From Microbulbifer pacificus (GTDB taxonomy: Bacteria; Pseudomonadota; Gammaproteobacteria; Pseudomonadales; Cellvibrionaceae): a stretch of DNA of 64,000 bases. Each line of letters starts with the position of its first letter. Position 1 is the stretch's first letter. The stretch is from contig NZ_CP137555.1 of the NCBI RefSeq assembly GCF_033723955.1, positions 248,001 to 312,000 of the forward strand, in the 5' to 3' direction. A model generated the notes under the pieces. The model saw only the letters and a list, made by a program, of their open reading frames with translations. It was not told the origin of the DNA and searched no databases. The translations under genes were made by a program, and so were the position numbers. Shown here in pieces: positions 31,248 to 40,843 of the stretch.

Positions 31248-32542
31248 CCGCGTTCACCGTCAGTGCCCGCCCTGCGGCTTTTTTCACCCGGTTCCGGCAA
31301 TTCCGGTGGGGGGCTATTTTTGCCCGGGCCAGCGGGTGCTGGTTTTGTCGCCTCAGGGCGCGACGGTCGCGCGTCCCCGGAACTGCGTGCCTCATCCACG
31401 GTGCGAACCGGCATGCTTTCGGTCACACTGGTGAGACGTGTGGTCACCAGCGTTTCCCCACCGTTCAGGCCACTGGCGAGAATCGCAGACTCGTTGTCGA
31501 AGTGGGAAACCGCTACCGGCTGGATATGAATTTTCCCGTCCTGCACCACCCACACCTGATTGCCATCCTGCAACGCGGTCAGCGGAATACGGACCTGCTG
31601 ACCTTCGGCGCGACCGGTGATTTCCACCCGCGCAAGATCGTTCAGCAGAAGCTGCGGATTGGCTGGGTTTTCAATGCCCAGCGGATCGTCGAGTTCCACC
31701 AGCACGCGCGCCAACCGGCCCTGCTCTTCCAACACCGGGATCACCCGCACAAAACGCCCCTCGCGGTATACACCCTGCGGCCACTGGCTGCCGCGAATGC
31801 GCACCATAGCCTTCGGCGTATTCAATTGCGGCAGCTGGCTCGCCGGCACCTCCACCTCAATCTGGAAACGGTCCGCGCCCGCCAGGGTGTACATCACCGT
31901 GCCGGGGGCGACACGATCGCCGATATCCACACTGCGGGAGACCAGTAACGCATTGAACGGTGCGGCAAGGCTGGTGAGCCGCAAATCGCGCTCCGCCAGT
32001 TTGAGCTGGGCCTGCGCGGAATCGACGCGGGCGCGTGCGGCGGCCAGCTGCGGTTCGCGCAGCACCAGCGACCGGTCTGCGTCCGGCAGCGTGTCGCCCA
32101 ACAAGTCAAACTCTTCCTGCGCGACCTGGCGCTGGCCCTGCTCCTGCTGCAGTTCCGCGCGGCGCTCGGCCAGGGTACTGCGTGCGGTCTGCAGTGCGAG
32201 CTGGTAGGGCTCCTGCTCGATGCGCAGCAGGACTTCACCTTTATTCAGGGTGGAACCGGGGCCGAGATCGTAATTCAGCCATTCCACCCGACCATCCACC
32301 TGCGGCTGCAATTCCACCAGCTCCCGCGCCGTCACTTTTCCAAGCGCGCGGATAGTGAGCGGGAATTGCCCGTACTCGGCGCTGGCGACATCGACCGTCA
32401 GTGGCGGTGCCTTGCGCTCGCCCCGCTGCATGGTCGGTTTCTCCCGCAGCAGCCAGTTGGACATCAGCGATGCCAGCACGATCAGCAGCACCGGAACGGC
32501 AATACTCCAGTTGATCTTTTTCAGTAACGCATGCTGTGCCAT
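31244..32542 (-). CDS. RND efflux periplasmic adaptor (membrane fusion protein)
   Basis: HlyD/AcrA-type adaptor of 432 aa linking the permease to the outer-membrane channel. It has an N-terminal membrane anchor (residues 10-30, SIAVPVLLIVLASLMSNWLL), a split lipoyl domain (VELQPQVDGRVEWLNYDLGPGSTLNKGEVLLRI and SLAAPFNALLVSRSVDIGDRVAPG), a coiled-coil hairpin between them (about 120-190), and a barrel-sandwich region. The last 45 residues are Pro/Ser/Arg-rich and look disordered (SSGDARPSRPEATKPAPAGPG). It overlaps the outer-membrane factor stop by one base (TAATG) and the permease start by four. Confidence 0.94.
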   Translation of the reverse strand: MAQHALLKKINWSIAVPVLLIVLASLMSNWLLREKPTMQRGERKAPPLTVDVASAEYGQFPLTIRALGKVTARELVELQPQVDGRVEWLNYDLGPGSTLNKGEVLLRIEQEPYQLALQTARSTLAERRAELQQEQGQRQVAQEEFDLLGDTLPDADRSLVLREPQLAAARARVDSAQAQLKLAERDLRLTSLAAPFNALLVSRSVDIGDRVAPGTVMYTLAGADRFQIEVEVPASQLPQLNTPKAMVRIRGSQWPQGVYREGRFVRVIPVLEEQGRLARVLVELDDPLGIENPANPQLLLNDLARVEITGRAEGQQVRIPLTALQDGNQVWVVQDGKIHIQPVAVSHFDNESAILASGLNGGETLVTTRLTSVTESMPVRTVDEARSSGDARPSRPEATKPAPAGPGKNSPPPELPEPGEKSRRAGTDGERG

Positions 32543-34035
32543 TAATTATTCTCCACCCGGTAAACTTCCAGCTCTACCGCCGAGGGCTCAGGCAGATCGA
32601 CTGCCGGCAGTCCCCCAGAAAGCGCACGGTACAGTGTTACCCGGTTCTCCAGCAGTTCGCGGCGCGCCGTCAGCAGCTGCCGCTCAAGTGATTGTTGATT
32701 GTTGGTCGCCGACAGCACGTTGAGAAAATCCACTGTGCCACGGCCATAGGCCCGCCGCTGGCGCACAGTAATCTGGTCCGCCAGTTGCGATCGTGTTTCG
32801 AGATGCTGCAGACGCTCGCGAATGGCCTGTTCATTGATCAGCGCCTGCTCCACTTCCGACAGCGACTGCATTACCACGGTGCGAAACGCCGCCCAGCGCT
32901 CCTGTTCCACCGCTCGCTGTTGGCGCTCCGCAGCGGCGAGGTTGCCACCGTCGAAGATCACCCCGTCTAGCGCGGCGCTGAAATTCAGCAGCCAGTCCTC
33001 GGTGATATCCGCAAGCGAGCGGCCGCCGCCACTGAAAAACAGGCTGAGAGTCAGTGCCGGCAGGCGCTCTGCCCAGGCTTGATCCGCCAGATAGTGCCCC
33101 TGCAGCAGTTCGCGCTGAGCGCGGCGCACATCCGGCCGGCGCAACAGCAGTTCCGAAGGCAAGCCGGTAGCGGGCAGTACCGGCAGGGCCGGCAACGATT
33201 CACCCCGCTGCACAAAAGCCGGCAGTCCTTCACTGCTGGTGCCGAGAAGCGCCGCCAGCTGAGTCAGAAGAATCTGCGTATCCGCACGGCTTTGATCCAG
33301 TTCCTGCAGCGACTGCTGCACCAGTTGCCGCTGCTGCAAAACGTCCGCGGCGGCACCCACACCGCCGCCAAAGCGCAGCTCCAGTGCGCGCAGGGTTTTG
33401 CGGTTGATCTCCAGCTGCTGCTCCAGCAACTGCTGCTGCCCCCTCGATTCCTGTAGTTGCAGCCACAGGCCACTCACTTCCGCCACCAGGGTGAGCGCCG
33501 CGATCTGCAGGTTATCTTCCTGAGCCAGGCGTCCGGCCTCCGCCGCACGCGCGCCACTGCGCACCCGCCCCCAGAGATCGACCTCATAGCCGGCGGCGAG
33601 ACTCCCGCTCCAGCTATTGCCCTCGTTCTCGCCACCGGAAAAATCAAAGCCGTCGGCAGAAGAGCGCCGCTGTTCGGTGTTGTCCAGGGATCCGGTGAGC
33701 CGCGGCCAGAATCCGCTGCGAGCCTGCGCGGCCACCGCATCCGCCTGCTGCAGGCGCCAGTAGGTAGCCTGCAGATCGGGGTTGGCGGCAAGGGCAATGC
33801 TCACCAGCTGGTCGAGTTCGCTGTCGCCAAAGCTCTGCCACCAGCGCTGATCCTGGGCAAGTGAGCCGGATGCGGTAAACTGCCCCGGCAGTCCAAGGGT
33901 CTGTTGCGGCAGGTCTGGTGGCAGCGACTGCGTGCTGCATCCCGCCAGGGACAGTGCGCACGCAATCCCCCCGCATACGGCCAATTTCGGCAAAATGCCC
34001 ATAGTTTTAATTCGATATAACTGCATTTTTCTCAT
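32542..34035 (-). CDS. RND efflux outer-membrane lipoprotein channel (TolC/NodT type)
   Basis: Outer-membrane efflux factor of 497 aa, forming the trimeric exit duct. The signal peptide ends in the lipobox LAGC (Cys33), so it is a lipoprotein of the NodT/OprM group. Two outer-membrane-factor repeats are visible, with DSELDQLVSIALAANPDLQATYWRLQQADAVAAQARSGFWPRL in the first and PSELLLRRPDVRRAQRELLQGHYLADQAWAERLPALTLSL in the second. It is the first gene of the operon; the upstream gap to divergent gcdH holds the promoter. Confidence 0.94.
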   Translation of the reverse strand: MRKMQLYRIKTMGILPKLAVCGGIACALSLAGCSTQSLPPDLPQQTLGLPGQFTASGSLAQDQRWWQSFGDSELDQLVSIALAANPDLQATYWRLQQADAVAAQARSGFWPRLTGSLDNTEQRRSSADGFDFSGGENEGNSWSGSLAAGYEVDLWGRVRSGARAAEAGRLAQEDNLQIAALTLVAEVSGLWLQLQESRGQQQLLEQQLEINRKTLRALELRFGGGVGAAADVLQQRQLVQQSLQELDQSRADTQILLTQLAALLGTSSEGLPAFVQRGESLPALPVLPATGLPSELLLRRPDVRRAQRELLQGHYLADQAWAERLPALTLSLFFSGGGRSLADITEDWLLNFSAALDGVIFDGGNLAAAERQQRAVEQERWAAFRTVVMQSLSEVEQALINEQAIRERLQHLETRSQLADQITVRQRRAYGRGTVDFLNVLSATNNQQSLERQLLTARRELLENRVTLYRALSGGLPAVDLPEPSAVELEVYRVENN

Positions 34036-34355
34036 TATCGAAATTTCACCGGGAGCGCCAACACGTTTTACGTTTGTTTACCTGCCGGCCGAAAAGTACC
34101 CACCGCTGAAAAAGCGGTGATTCGCACCCACAAAAAAGTGATCACATTCTCGATGTCGTCGACCATGTCGGTTATGATGACCCGGTATTCAAGCGGCTTC
34201 GATGTCCCCACCCACGGGACGGTGGCAGTTTGCCACCGCGCAAGGTGAGGAGTCGCCGGCCATTTGCCTAAGATTGCAAGAAGAGAGATGGGCTGCCGGA
34301 AATTCACGGTGAACGCCCGAAATCCGAAAACAACCAAACCGCACGGACCCGAACC
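34036..34355. other. Divergent intergenic region, RND operon / gcdH
   Basis: 320 bases between divergent genes with no credible reading frame. It contains a 6-bp hairpin GGTGGC-AGTTT-GCCACC (34221-34237) that would lie in the gcdH leader, and a possible -10 box TATGAT at 34173-34178 for gcdH without a recognisable -35. Operators for either side were not identified. Confidence 0.4.
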
Positions 34356-35543
34356 ATGAGTAAGAATCAGCCTTTGGCGCACTGGGACGACATTCTCCTG
34401 CTGGATCGACAGCTGAGCGATGAAGAACGCATGATCCGCGACACCGCCCGCGAATACTGCCAGTCAAAACTGATGCCGCGGGTGCTTGAAGCCAACCGCC
34501 ACGAGATTTTCCACCGCGAAATCATGAATGAGATGGGTGAACTGGGCCTGCTGGGCTCCACCATCGAGGGTTACGGCTGTGCCGGCCTCAACTATGTGTC
34601 TTACGGCCTGGTGGCTCGGGAGGTTGAGCGCGTGGACTCCGGCTACCGCTCCGCCATGAGCGTGCAGTCGAGCCTCGTCATGCACCCCATTTATGCCTAC
34701 GGTAGCGAGGCCCAGAAAGAAAAATACCTGCCCAAGCTTGCCACCGGCGAGTGGGTTGGCTGCTTTGGCCTCACCGAACCGGATGCCGGTTCCGACCCCG
34801 CCGGCATGAAGACCCGCGCGAAAAAGGTCGATGGCGGCTATCGCCTCACTGGCGCCAAGATGTGGATCACCAACAGCCCCATCGCCGATGTCTTTGTGGT
34901 GTGGGCGAAGGACGACGAAGGCGATATCCGCGGCTTCGTGCTGGAGAAAGGCATGGAAGGCCTGAGCGCGCCGAAAATCGAAGGCAAGTTCTCCCTGCGC
35001 GCCTCCATCACCGGTGAAATCGTGATGGATAACGTCTTCGTCCCCGAAGACAACCGTTTCCCGGACATCAAGGGCCTGGGTGGCCCCTTCGGCTGCCTGA
35101 ACCGCGCCCGCTACGGCATTTCCTGGGGTGCCCTGGGGGCTGCCGAATTCTGCTGGCATGCCGCGCGCCAGTATGGCCTCGACCGCAAGCAGTTCGACAA
35201 GCCGCTGGCCCAGACTCAGCTGTTCCAGAAAAAGCTCGCGGATATGCAGACCGAAATTGCTCTGGGCCTGCAGGGCTCACTGCGCGTCGGCCGTTTGATG
35301 GACGAACAGAAATCCAGCTTTGACCCGACGATGATTTCCCTGGTGAAACGCAACAACTGCGGCAAGGCCCTGGACATCGCCCGCGTCGCCCGCGACATGC
35401 ACGGCGGCAACGGTATCTCCGACGAATTCCACGTGATCCGCCACGCGATGAACCTGGAAGCGGTGAATACCTACGAGGGAACCCACGATGTGCACGCCTT
35501 GATTCTTGGGCGAGCGCAGACCGGGCTGCAGGCGTTTTTCTGA
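34356..35543 (+). CDS. gcdH: Glutaryl-CoA dehydrogenase
   Basis: FAD-dependent acyl-CoA dehydrogenase of 395 aa that oxidises and decarboxylates glutaryl-CoA to crotonyl-CoA in lysine and tryptophan breakdown. The catalytic base Glu is in [20 protein letters not shown] near the C-terminus. FAD/substrate blocks are [17 protein letters not shown] and [22 protein letters not shown]. The glutarate-pocket segment [31 protein letters not shown] is typical of GcdH rather than short-chain homologues. The matching CoA-transferase is at 19.7-20.9 kb. A large inverted repeat follows the stop. Confidence 0.95.
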   Translation: MSKNQPLAHWDDILLLDRQLSDEERMIRDTAREYCQSKLMPRVLEANRHEIFHREIMNEMGELGLLGSTIEGYGCAGLNYVSYGLVAREVERVDSGYRSAMSVQSSLVMHPIYAYGSEAQKEKYLPKLATGEWVGCFGLTEPDAGSDPAGMKTRAKKVDGGYRLTGAKMWITNSPIADVFVVWAKDDEGDIRGFVLEKGMEGLSAPKIEGKFSLRASITGEIVMDNVFVPEDNRFPDIKGLGGPFGCLNRARYGISWGALGAAEFCWHAARQYGLDRKQFDKPLAQTQLFQKKLADMQTEIALGLQGSLRVGRLMDEQKSSFDPTMISLVKRNNCGKALDIARVARDMHGGNGISDEFHVIRHAMNLEAVNTYEGTHDVHALILGRAQTGLQAFF

Positions 35544-35596
35544 GAACCTGTACCGAAGACCTCTACGACTCCATAATCCTCTGTTAGAGGTGGCAG

Positions 35597-35762
35597 CTCA
35601 CAAATTGTACCCGGTGGCGGAGGCGCTACCGGGTACAGCCTTGTGAGACACGCCGTGAACCCATCCATGGGGGCTCTTCCGCGAGGTGGCCCGGCCGCTG
35701 CATGTATTCGCGGCGCCTTCGGCCCCTCTCGCGGAAGGTCTCACAAGGCTGTACCCGGCATC
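35597..35762. repeat. Large nested inverted repeat downstream of gcdH (element D)
   Basis: A perfect 21-bp inverted repeat (35629-35649 with 35738-35758) encloses 88 bases. Inside are a second 10-bp stem (35675-35684 with 35728-35737), a small GCCGC...GCGGC stem around ATGTATTC, and CCATCCATGG. A partial third copy of the right arm (CTCACAAATTGTACCCGG, 35597-35614) lies just outside and can pair with the left arm instead. The ATGTATTC core recalls the loop of copies A-C. It may be a repeat of the same class with a different arm set. Confidence 0.8.
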
Positions 35763-35837
35763 ACCTCCTTCTCCCCCTAATTCCGCTGCCAATAACAGCG
35801 AATTTAGAACCTAGAATTTCTTTGCGGGCCGGAGTCC

Positions 35838-36464
35838 ATGGAACAACTGCTTTACTGGTGCGACCTGATCGGCATCGTCGTTTTCGCCTTTACCGGCGTA
35901 CTGGCCGCCGGCCATAAGCAGATGGACCTGTTCGGCGCGGTGGTGCTCGCCTGTGTGACCGCCGTCGGTGGCGGCACCACCCGCGACATGATCCTGAACG
36001 TGCCGGTATTCTGGCTCGCCGACAGCTACTACCTGTGGATTGCCGTCGCCACCGGTGTCATCAGCTTCTACCTCATCCGCTACCTGCAGGTCCCCATGCG
36101 CCTGTTGATGATCGCCGACGCCGCCGGACTGGCCGTGTTTGTGGTAATCGGTACCCAGAAAGTACTCGACCTCGGCCACTCCCCCGCCATCGCCATCGTT
36201 ATGGGCGTGATAACCGGCACCTTTGGCGGTCTGATCCGGGACATACTGTGCGGTGACATCCCCCTGCTGCTGCGACGTGAAATTTATGCCACCGCGGCCT
36301 TGAGTGGCGCCACCGCTCTGGTGATACTGGACGACATCGAAGTGCTGCCCGGCAAGGCCGTGGTGGCGATTGCGGTGCTGGTTACCCTGTGCATCCGCCT
36401 TGCGGCGCTGCGCTGGAACCTGTCAGCACCCATTGCCCGTATCGGTCCGAAACCCGGCGTTTAG
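35838..36464 (+). CDS. TRIC-type cation channel family protein (UPF0126)
   Basis: A 208-aa inner-membrane protein of the prokaryotic TRIC (UPF0126, YicG/YadS) family; structural work on relatives shows trimeric K+/Na+-permeable channels. Seven transmembrane helices are arranged as two repeats, each with the glycine motif: TAVGGGTTRDMILN at about residue 41 and GTFGGLIRDILCGDIPLLL at about residue 130. Physiological function in bacteria is not settled. A GGAG site precedes the ATG. Confidence 0.92.
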   Translation: MEQLLYWCDLIGIVVFAFTGVLAAGHKQMDLFGAVVLACVTAVGGGTTRDMILNVPVFWLADSYYLWIAVATGVISFYLIRYLQVPMRLLMIADAAGLAVFVVIGTQKVLDLGHSPAIAIVMGVITGTFGGLIRDILCGDIPLLLRREIYATAALSGATALVILDDIEVLPGKAVVAIAVLVTLCIRLAALRWNLSAPIARIGPKPGV

Positions 36465-36553
36465 GCCCAGACACCCTGTAGTCAGGGAATAATCCGCCCG
36501 CGTAACCCCGGCACTGCCTGACCGGCGATCCATCAATCCAGATTTTCCAGATT

Positions 36554-38275
36554 ATGTCCGCACGTTTCTCCCCCGCCACCCTGCTTCTCTCTTTGACCCT
36601 GCTGCTTGCGGCCGGCTGTGCGCCGGAAGAACAGGCGCAGGTGGCAAACCCAAACCGGCTGATTCCCAAACCCTGCTGGTTTGAGACCGAGAACAACTGG
36701 CCGACCACCCAGTGCTACATGATGGAAGTACCGGAGAACCATGCCAAACCCGCGGGACGCAAGATCCAGTTCCCGGTGGTGCGTTTCTTCGCCACTATCA
36801 CCGATCCGGACAAGGAACCACTGCTCCACCTGGGGGCCGGCGGCCCGGGCGCCAGCATGGGGCTTGAGCCGGAAAACGCCAGCGACTGGCTGTGGGTCAA
36901 CTATGCCGGCATGAGCATAGAAGACGGCCGCGACCTGATCGTTATCGACCCCCGCGGTACCGGCATGGCCACACCAAAACTCGCCTGCGACGAATTCGTC
37001 AAGGATGCCGACCTCGCCTTCACCCGCAACCTGAGCACCGATGAAGAGTCCCGGGTATTCACCTACAGCATGGAGCGCTGCTACAGCCGCCTGAGTGAAA
37101 TAGCCGACCTCGCCCAGTACAACAGCGCCGCCGTCGCCAGGGATGTGGAGGCGCTGCGCCAGGCACTGGGGGTCCCCAAGCTGAATCTTTACGGTGTCTC
37201 TTACGCCAGCCGCTATGCCCTCACTTTCGCGCGGGATTTTCCCGACTCTGTGCGCGCGATGGTGCTGAACAGCGCCGTCTTCCCCAACATCATTTACACC
37301 CAGCAACTGCCGCAGGATGTCATCGCCGCCTATCAGCGCGGCATCGACTACTGCGGCAAAAATGCCGAGTGCAACAAGCGCTACCCGGACCTCAAACGCC
37401 GCCTGGAGGCACTGGTACAGCAGCTGGATGAATCACCGCTCACCGTGGACACCAGCAACATTCACCCCGGCAAACAATATCCCTTTGTGCTCAGCGGTCA
37501 GCGGCTGCTGCGGGTGCTGTTCCAAGCGCTGTACAACGAAAATTTCTATAAGGAATTGCCGGCGATCATTGAAGAACTGGAAGCCGAACAGGCAGAGCTG
37601 TTAAAGCCATCCATTGCCAGTTTTATGGGGCTGGTACTCGACCCCAACTTTGGCGACGCCGCCGGCATCAGCCACTTCTGTTACGAGGAGGCGCCGTTCG
37701 TGGACTTTGAGCTGGCCCGCCAGTCCGCCGCCACCAGCGGTATCCTCGGCGGCTCGGTGCGCTCGGACATCGACATGTTGCAGATCCAGTGCCGTATCTG
37801 GGCCATCCCCTCCGCCCCGCTAATGGAATCCCGTGCCATCAAAACTGAAATCCCGGCCTTGGTAATGCACGGTGCGCTGGACCCGGTGCTCTCCGCGGAT
37901 GACGCCAATACCGCGCGCAAAAAACTCCCGAATCACCAGTGGCTACTGTTTCCCCAGCTGGCCCATGACGTGATCTCCGCGAGCGATTGCGCAGAACAGG
38001 CCGCAGCCTCCTTCCTCGATGCCCCCGATCAGTCGGTGGTGGAAACCGCAGCCAGCTGCCGCAGTGACGAGCTCGCGCGCCAGGCGGAGCTGGAACAAAA
38101 AATCGCCGAAATGGAAGCCGAGCGCGCGCGGGAGGAATCCCAGCCTGCTACCAAGGAAGGCGACCAATCGGCAAAGACAGATTCCGGGGTTTTGCCTGCA
38201 GAAAAAGAGCAGACAGAAAGCGAACCGCTCCGCCATCAGTCGCCGACAGGCAGCCGATATTCAGAAGCACACTGA
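36554..38275 (+). CDS. Secreted alpha/beta hydrolase lipoprotein (TAP-like)
   Basis: A 573-aa exported hydrolase of the tripeptidyl-aminopeptidase-like alpha/beta group. The signal peptide ends in the lipobox LAAGC (Cys22). The oxyanion region is HLGAGGPGASMG. The nucleophile elbow is YGVSYASRYAL (Ser at about residue 218), the acid is in VMHGALDPVLSADDA, and the His is in FPQLAHDVISA. A TAP-like C-terminal domain carries the last two. The final 75 residues are a charged, coiled-coil-prone tail (LARQAELEQKIAEMEAERAR) and disordered. It is probably a peptidase or esterase attached to a membrane; substrate unknown. Confidence 0.88.
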   Translation: MSARFSPATLLLSLTLLLAAGCAPEEQAQVANPNRLIPKPCWFETENNWPTTQCYMMEVPENHAKPAGRKIQFPVVRFFATITDPDKEPLLHLGAGGPGASMGLEPENASDWLWVNYAGMSIEDGRDLIVIDPRGTGMATPKLACDEFVKDADLAFTRNLSTDEESRVFTYSMERCYSRLSEIADLAQYNSAAVARDVEALRQALGVPKLNLYGVSYASRYALTFARDFPDSVRAMVLNSAVFPNIIYTQQLPQDVIAAYQRGIDYCGKNAECNKRYPDLKRRLEALVQQLDESPLTVDTSNIHPGKQYPFVLSGQRLLRVLFQALYNENFYKELPAIIEELEAEQAELLKPSIASFMGLVLDPNFGDAAGISHFCYEEAPFVDFELARQSAATSGILGGSVRSDIDMLQIQCRIWAIPSAPLMESRAIKTEIPALVMHGALDPVLSADDANTARKKLPNHQWLLFPQLAHDVISASDCAEQAAASFLDAPDQSVVETAASCRSDELARQAELEQKIAEMEAERAREESQPATKEGDQSAKTDSGVLPAEKEQTESEPLRHQSPTGSRYSEAH

Positions 38276-38338
38276 GGCTGGACAAATTCATTGCTGCGGC
38301 TTAATTTGGCCCCACAACGACGATAAAAAGCAGTAGCT

Positions 38339-39214
38339 ATGAACTATCAGGGTGTCATTGACGTTTCCGAACTGGTCGAATGCATTCGCCAGCAGAACCG
38401 GAATCCGGAGCAACCAAGCGGCGGCCAGCTGGTTATTCTCGACTGTCGCTACGATCTGGCGGATACCAGCGCCGGAGAAAACGCTTTCCTCGAAGGACAT
38501 ATTCCGGGTGCACGCTATGCCAGCCTGCACCGGGATCTGTCTGCACCCTGTGCCCGCTACGGCGGCCGCCACCCCTTCCCCCACGCCCACCAGTTTGCCG
38601 AATTCGCGCGCGCTGTTGGCATTTCCAGCGATACCCAGGTAGTGGTGTACGACGACCAGCGCTTCGCCTTTGCCGCGCGCGCCTGGTGGCTGCTGAAGCA
38701 CTTCGGCCATCAGCGGGTTGCGATGCTAAACGGCGGCTTCCGCGCGTGGAAAAATGCGGGACAGGAAATAGTAGAAGGGGCTGCGGACACACCGAAAAGC
38801 GGCGATTTCACGGCCGCGGCAAACGCTGGCGAACTGCTGCACTACGAAGACATCTATTCACACCTGGACAATCTGCCCTGGCAATTAGTGGATGCCCGGG
38901 ACTACAAGCGTTTCCAGGGGGTAGAAGAGCCGATCGATCCCATCGCCGGGCATATTCCAGGCGCCGTCAACAAGCCCTGGCAGGCCATTACCAACGACGA
39001 AGGTTTTCTCAGGCCCCTGGCGGAATTACGCGAACACTGGCAGAGCATCCCCGCGGACGATGAAATCGTGTGTTACTGCGGCTCGGGGGTGACGGCCTGT
39101 GTGAATCTCTTTTCCCTCAACCTGATCGGTCGCGAGGCCCGGCTCTACCCGGGCAGCTGGAGTGACTGGTGCGCGCATATCCTGTACCCGCGCACCGAAT
39201 CGGCGAATGCCTGA
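38339..39214 (+). CDS. Sulfurtransferase (thiosulfate / 3-mercaptopyruvate type)
   Basis: Tandem rhodanese of 291 aa. The N-terminal inactive domain has EGHIPGARYASLHRDLS, and the catalytic domain has AGHIPGAVNKPW and the active loop CYCGSGVTACVNLFSL, with the sulfur-carrying Cys at about residue 246. A CGSGVT loop is typical of 3-mercaptopyruvate sulfurtransferases, so that substrate is favoured over thiosulfate (CRxG loop). Its stop codon abuts the msrA stop on the opposite strand with no gap (TGATCA). Confidence 0.9.
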   Translation: MNYQGVIDVSELVECIRQQNRNPEQPSGGQLVILDCRYDLADTSAGENAFLEGHIPGARYASLHRDLSAPCARYGGRHPFPHAHQFAEFARAVGISSDTQVVVYDDQRFAFAARAWWLLKHFGHQRVAMLNGGFRAWKNAGQEIVEGAADTPKSGDFTAAANAGELLHYEDIYSHLDNLPWQLVDARDYKRFQGVEEPIDPIAGHIPGAVNKPWQAITNDEGFLRPLAELREHWQSIPADDEIVCYCGSGVTACVNLFSLNLIGREARLYPGSWSDWCAHILYPRTESANA

Positions 39215-39844
39215 TCAGCGCAGCAGGCAGGCGCCGGTGCCGGCGAGACCACAGTAACCATCGGGGTTTTTCGCCAGATACTGTTGGTGGTCTTCTTCCG
39301 CGTAGAAAAATTCCGGCGCGGGGCAAATCTCGGTGGTAATGGCGCCAAAGTCTTTTTCCGCCAGCGCCTGCTGGAACACCGCTTCTGATTCGCGGGCCAA
39401 GGCCAGCTGCTCATCACCATAGGTGTAGATACAGGAGCGGTACTGGGTGCCCAGATCATTACCCTGGCGCATCCCCTGGGTCGGATCATGTTCTTCCCAG
39501 AAGTGGCGCAGCAGCTCCTCGTAACTCACCTTGGCAGGATCAAACACCACCAGCACGACTTCCGCATGGCCGGTGCCGCCGCTGCACACTTCGCGGTAAT
39601 TCGGATTCGGGGTATGCCCGCCCGCATAACCAACGGCAGTGACGTAAACGCCGTCCACTTCCCAGAACAACCGCTCCACGCCCCAGAAGCAGCCCATACC
39701 GAAAACCGCCTGCTGCAAACCCTGCGGAAACGGAGGCTTCATCGGGTGGCCGGAAACAAAATGCACGCCGCTAATAGGCATGGCATCCGCACGCCCAGGC
39801 AGGGCTTCGGCGGCGGCCGGAATACTGGTTTTGTCGTAATGCAT
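39215..39844 (-). CDS. msrA: Peptide methionine sulfoxide reductase MsrA
   Basis: Reduces methionine-S-sulfoxide in proteins, 209 aa. The catalytic Cys is in the signature [12 protein letters not shown] (about residue 51). Also visible are [31 protein letters not shown] and [19 protein letters not shown]. The C-terminal [11 protein letters not shown] has two cysteines that may act in resolution. The start at 39844 has a GAGG site. The roughly 35-residue N-terminal extension before the catalytic domain matches long MsrA forms such as that of E. coli. Confidence 0.95.
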   Translation of the reverse strand: MHYDKTSIPAAAEALPGRADAMPISGVHFVSGHPMKPPFPQGLQQAVFGMGCFWGVERLFWEVDGVYVTAVGYAGGHTPNPNYREVCSGGTGHAEVVLVVFDPAKVSYEELLRHFWEEHDPTQGMRQGNDLGTQYRSCIYTYGDEQLALARESEAVFQQALAEKDFGAITTEICPAPEFFYAEEDHQQYLAKNPDGYCGLAGTGACLLR

Positions 39845-39961
39845 CGCGAACCTCAAAAATACTGTTGTGGGGACCACTGAAAAACGTAGCGAGCGAGCGG
39901 CTGGCGCTCCAGCACCGCCGGACGCCGCCAGGCGCTTGCGCAGTAGTTTTTCGGTAGTACC

Positions 39962-40579
39962 TTAGGCGCAGGCGTGCAGGATACAGCCCTTGGCTTTGAT
40001 CGGGCGCTGAGTCTGCCACTCGAAATAACCGGCGTCGAGCTTTTCCACCGCCCGCTCGGCCAGCTGCCGGAAAGGTGGCCGCCCGGGATCAACCAGAACT
40101 ATGCGGTCAACACCCGCACGCAGTGCGCGGCGTGTCAGATTGAAAAGCGGCGCTTCTAGCTTGTCCCAGAAGCAGATATCGGTTCCGATGACCGCGTCAA
40201 ACTCCCTCAGGGCTTCCTCTGTCACTTTTTCATAGCGGCATTGCCAGGTCTGGATCTCCACACCGTTGAGTTCAGCGTGATACTGCGCAAACGGAAACAC
40301 CGACGGGTCCGCGTCCAGTGAGGTCACCCTGGCATCAAAGGCCTTGGCACAGAAAATCCCACCCAGTCCCCAGCCACACCCGAGGTCCAGAACCCGCGCA
40401 CCTTTAATCAATGGATTCTTCGTCAGGTAGTCCATGGTCAGGCAGGAGCTTTTCCAGAATTTATTGCCGTGCAGGCTCGCGTCCCCCGCTTCCCGCCGCA
40501 ACCGGCGCATATCCGGGTGCGCGTTTTTACGCACGGTCAGGCCGAACATCTGTCGACTGAGAGAATTGTTGTCTGCCAA
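39962..40579 (-). CDS. Class I SAM-dependent methyltransferase (protein-lysine MT-like)
   Basis: A 205-aa methyltransferase with motif I VLDLGCGWGLGGIFCAKAF (about residues 63-81), acidic motif II TSLDADPSVFPFAQYHAELNGVEI, and a motif IV GTDICFWDKLEAPL. The order and length recall the ETFB-lysine / METTL-type family (Nnt1-like). Substrate unknown. The start is a TTG at 40579 with a good GAGGAGG site; the first ATG is 10 codons downstream with no site. It ends 118 bases upstream of msrA and has its own promoter region facing the divergent porin. Confidence 0.8.
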   Translation of the reverse strand: MADNNSLSRQMFGLTVRKNAHPDMRRLRREAGDASLHGNKFWKSSCLTMDYLTKNPLIKGARVLDLGCGWGLGGIFCAKAFDARVTSLDADPSVFPFAQYHAELNGVEIQTWQCRYEKVTEEALREFDAVIGTDICFWDKLEAPLFNLTRRALRAGVDRIVLVDPGRPPFRQLAERAVEKLDAGYFEWQTQRPIKAKGCILHACA

Positions 40580-40843
40580 CGCAGTCGCCTCCTCGGCGTC
40601 ATCGATTTATAACTGTTAATTTGGCGCATCATAACGACATTTCAAGCCAACGCACCGGCGAATCTTGAATTCACTTCATCCGCGGAATATTCGACCAAAA
40701 AAATGCACTCACTGCCAATTATGTGCAGTGCATCGTTTTCCTCACCACCTGGCTACCCGTTGTTCTATTTTTGCAAGTGAAGAAAATTCTGTGCAGCAAC
40801 GCTGCCCGACTTAATGCGACGCACGCAAGCAAGAGACCAGGGC

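Noticed and set aside
29181..31529. 782-codon plus-strand frame across the RND permease gene
   Set aside because: A shadow of the real minus-strand permease: GC-rich codon bias opens long frames opposite real genes. The product is His/Arg/Gln-rich with no domain.
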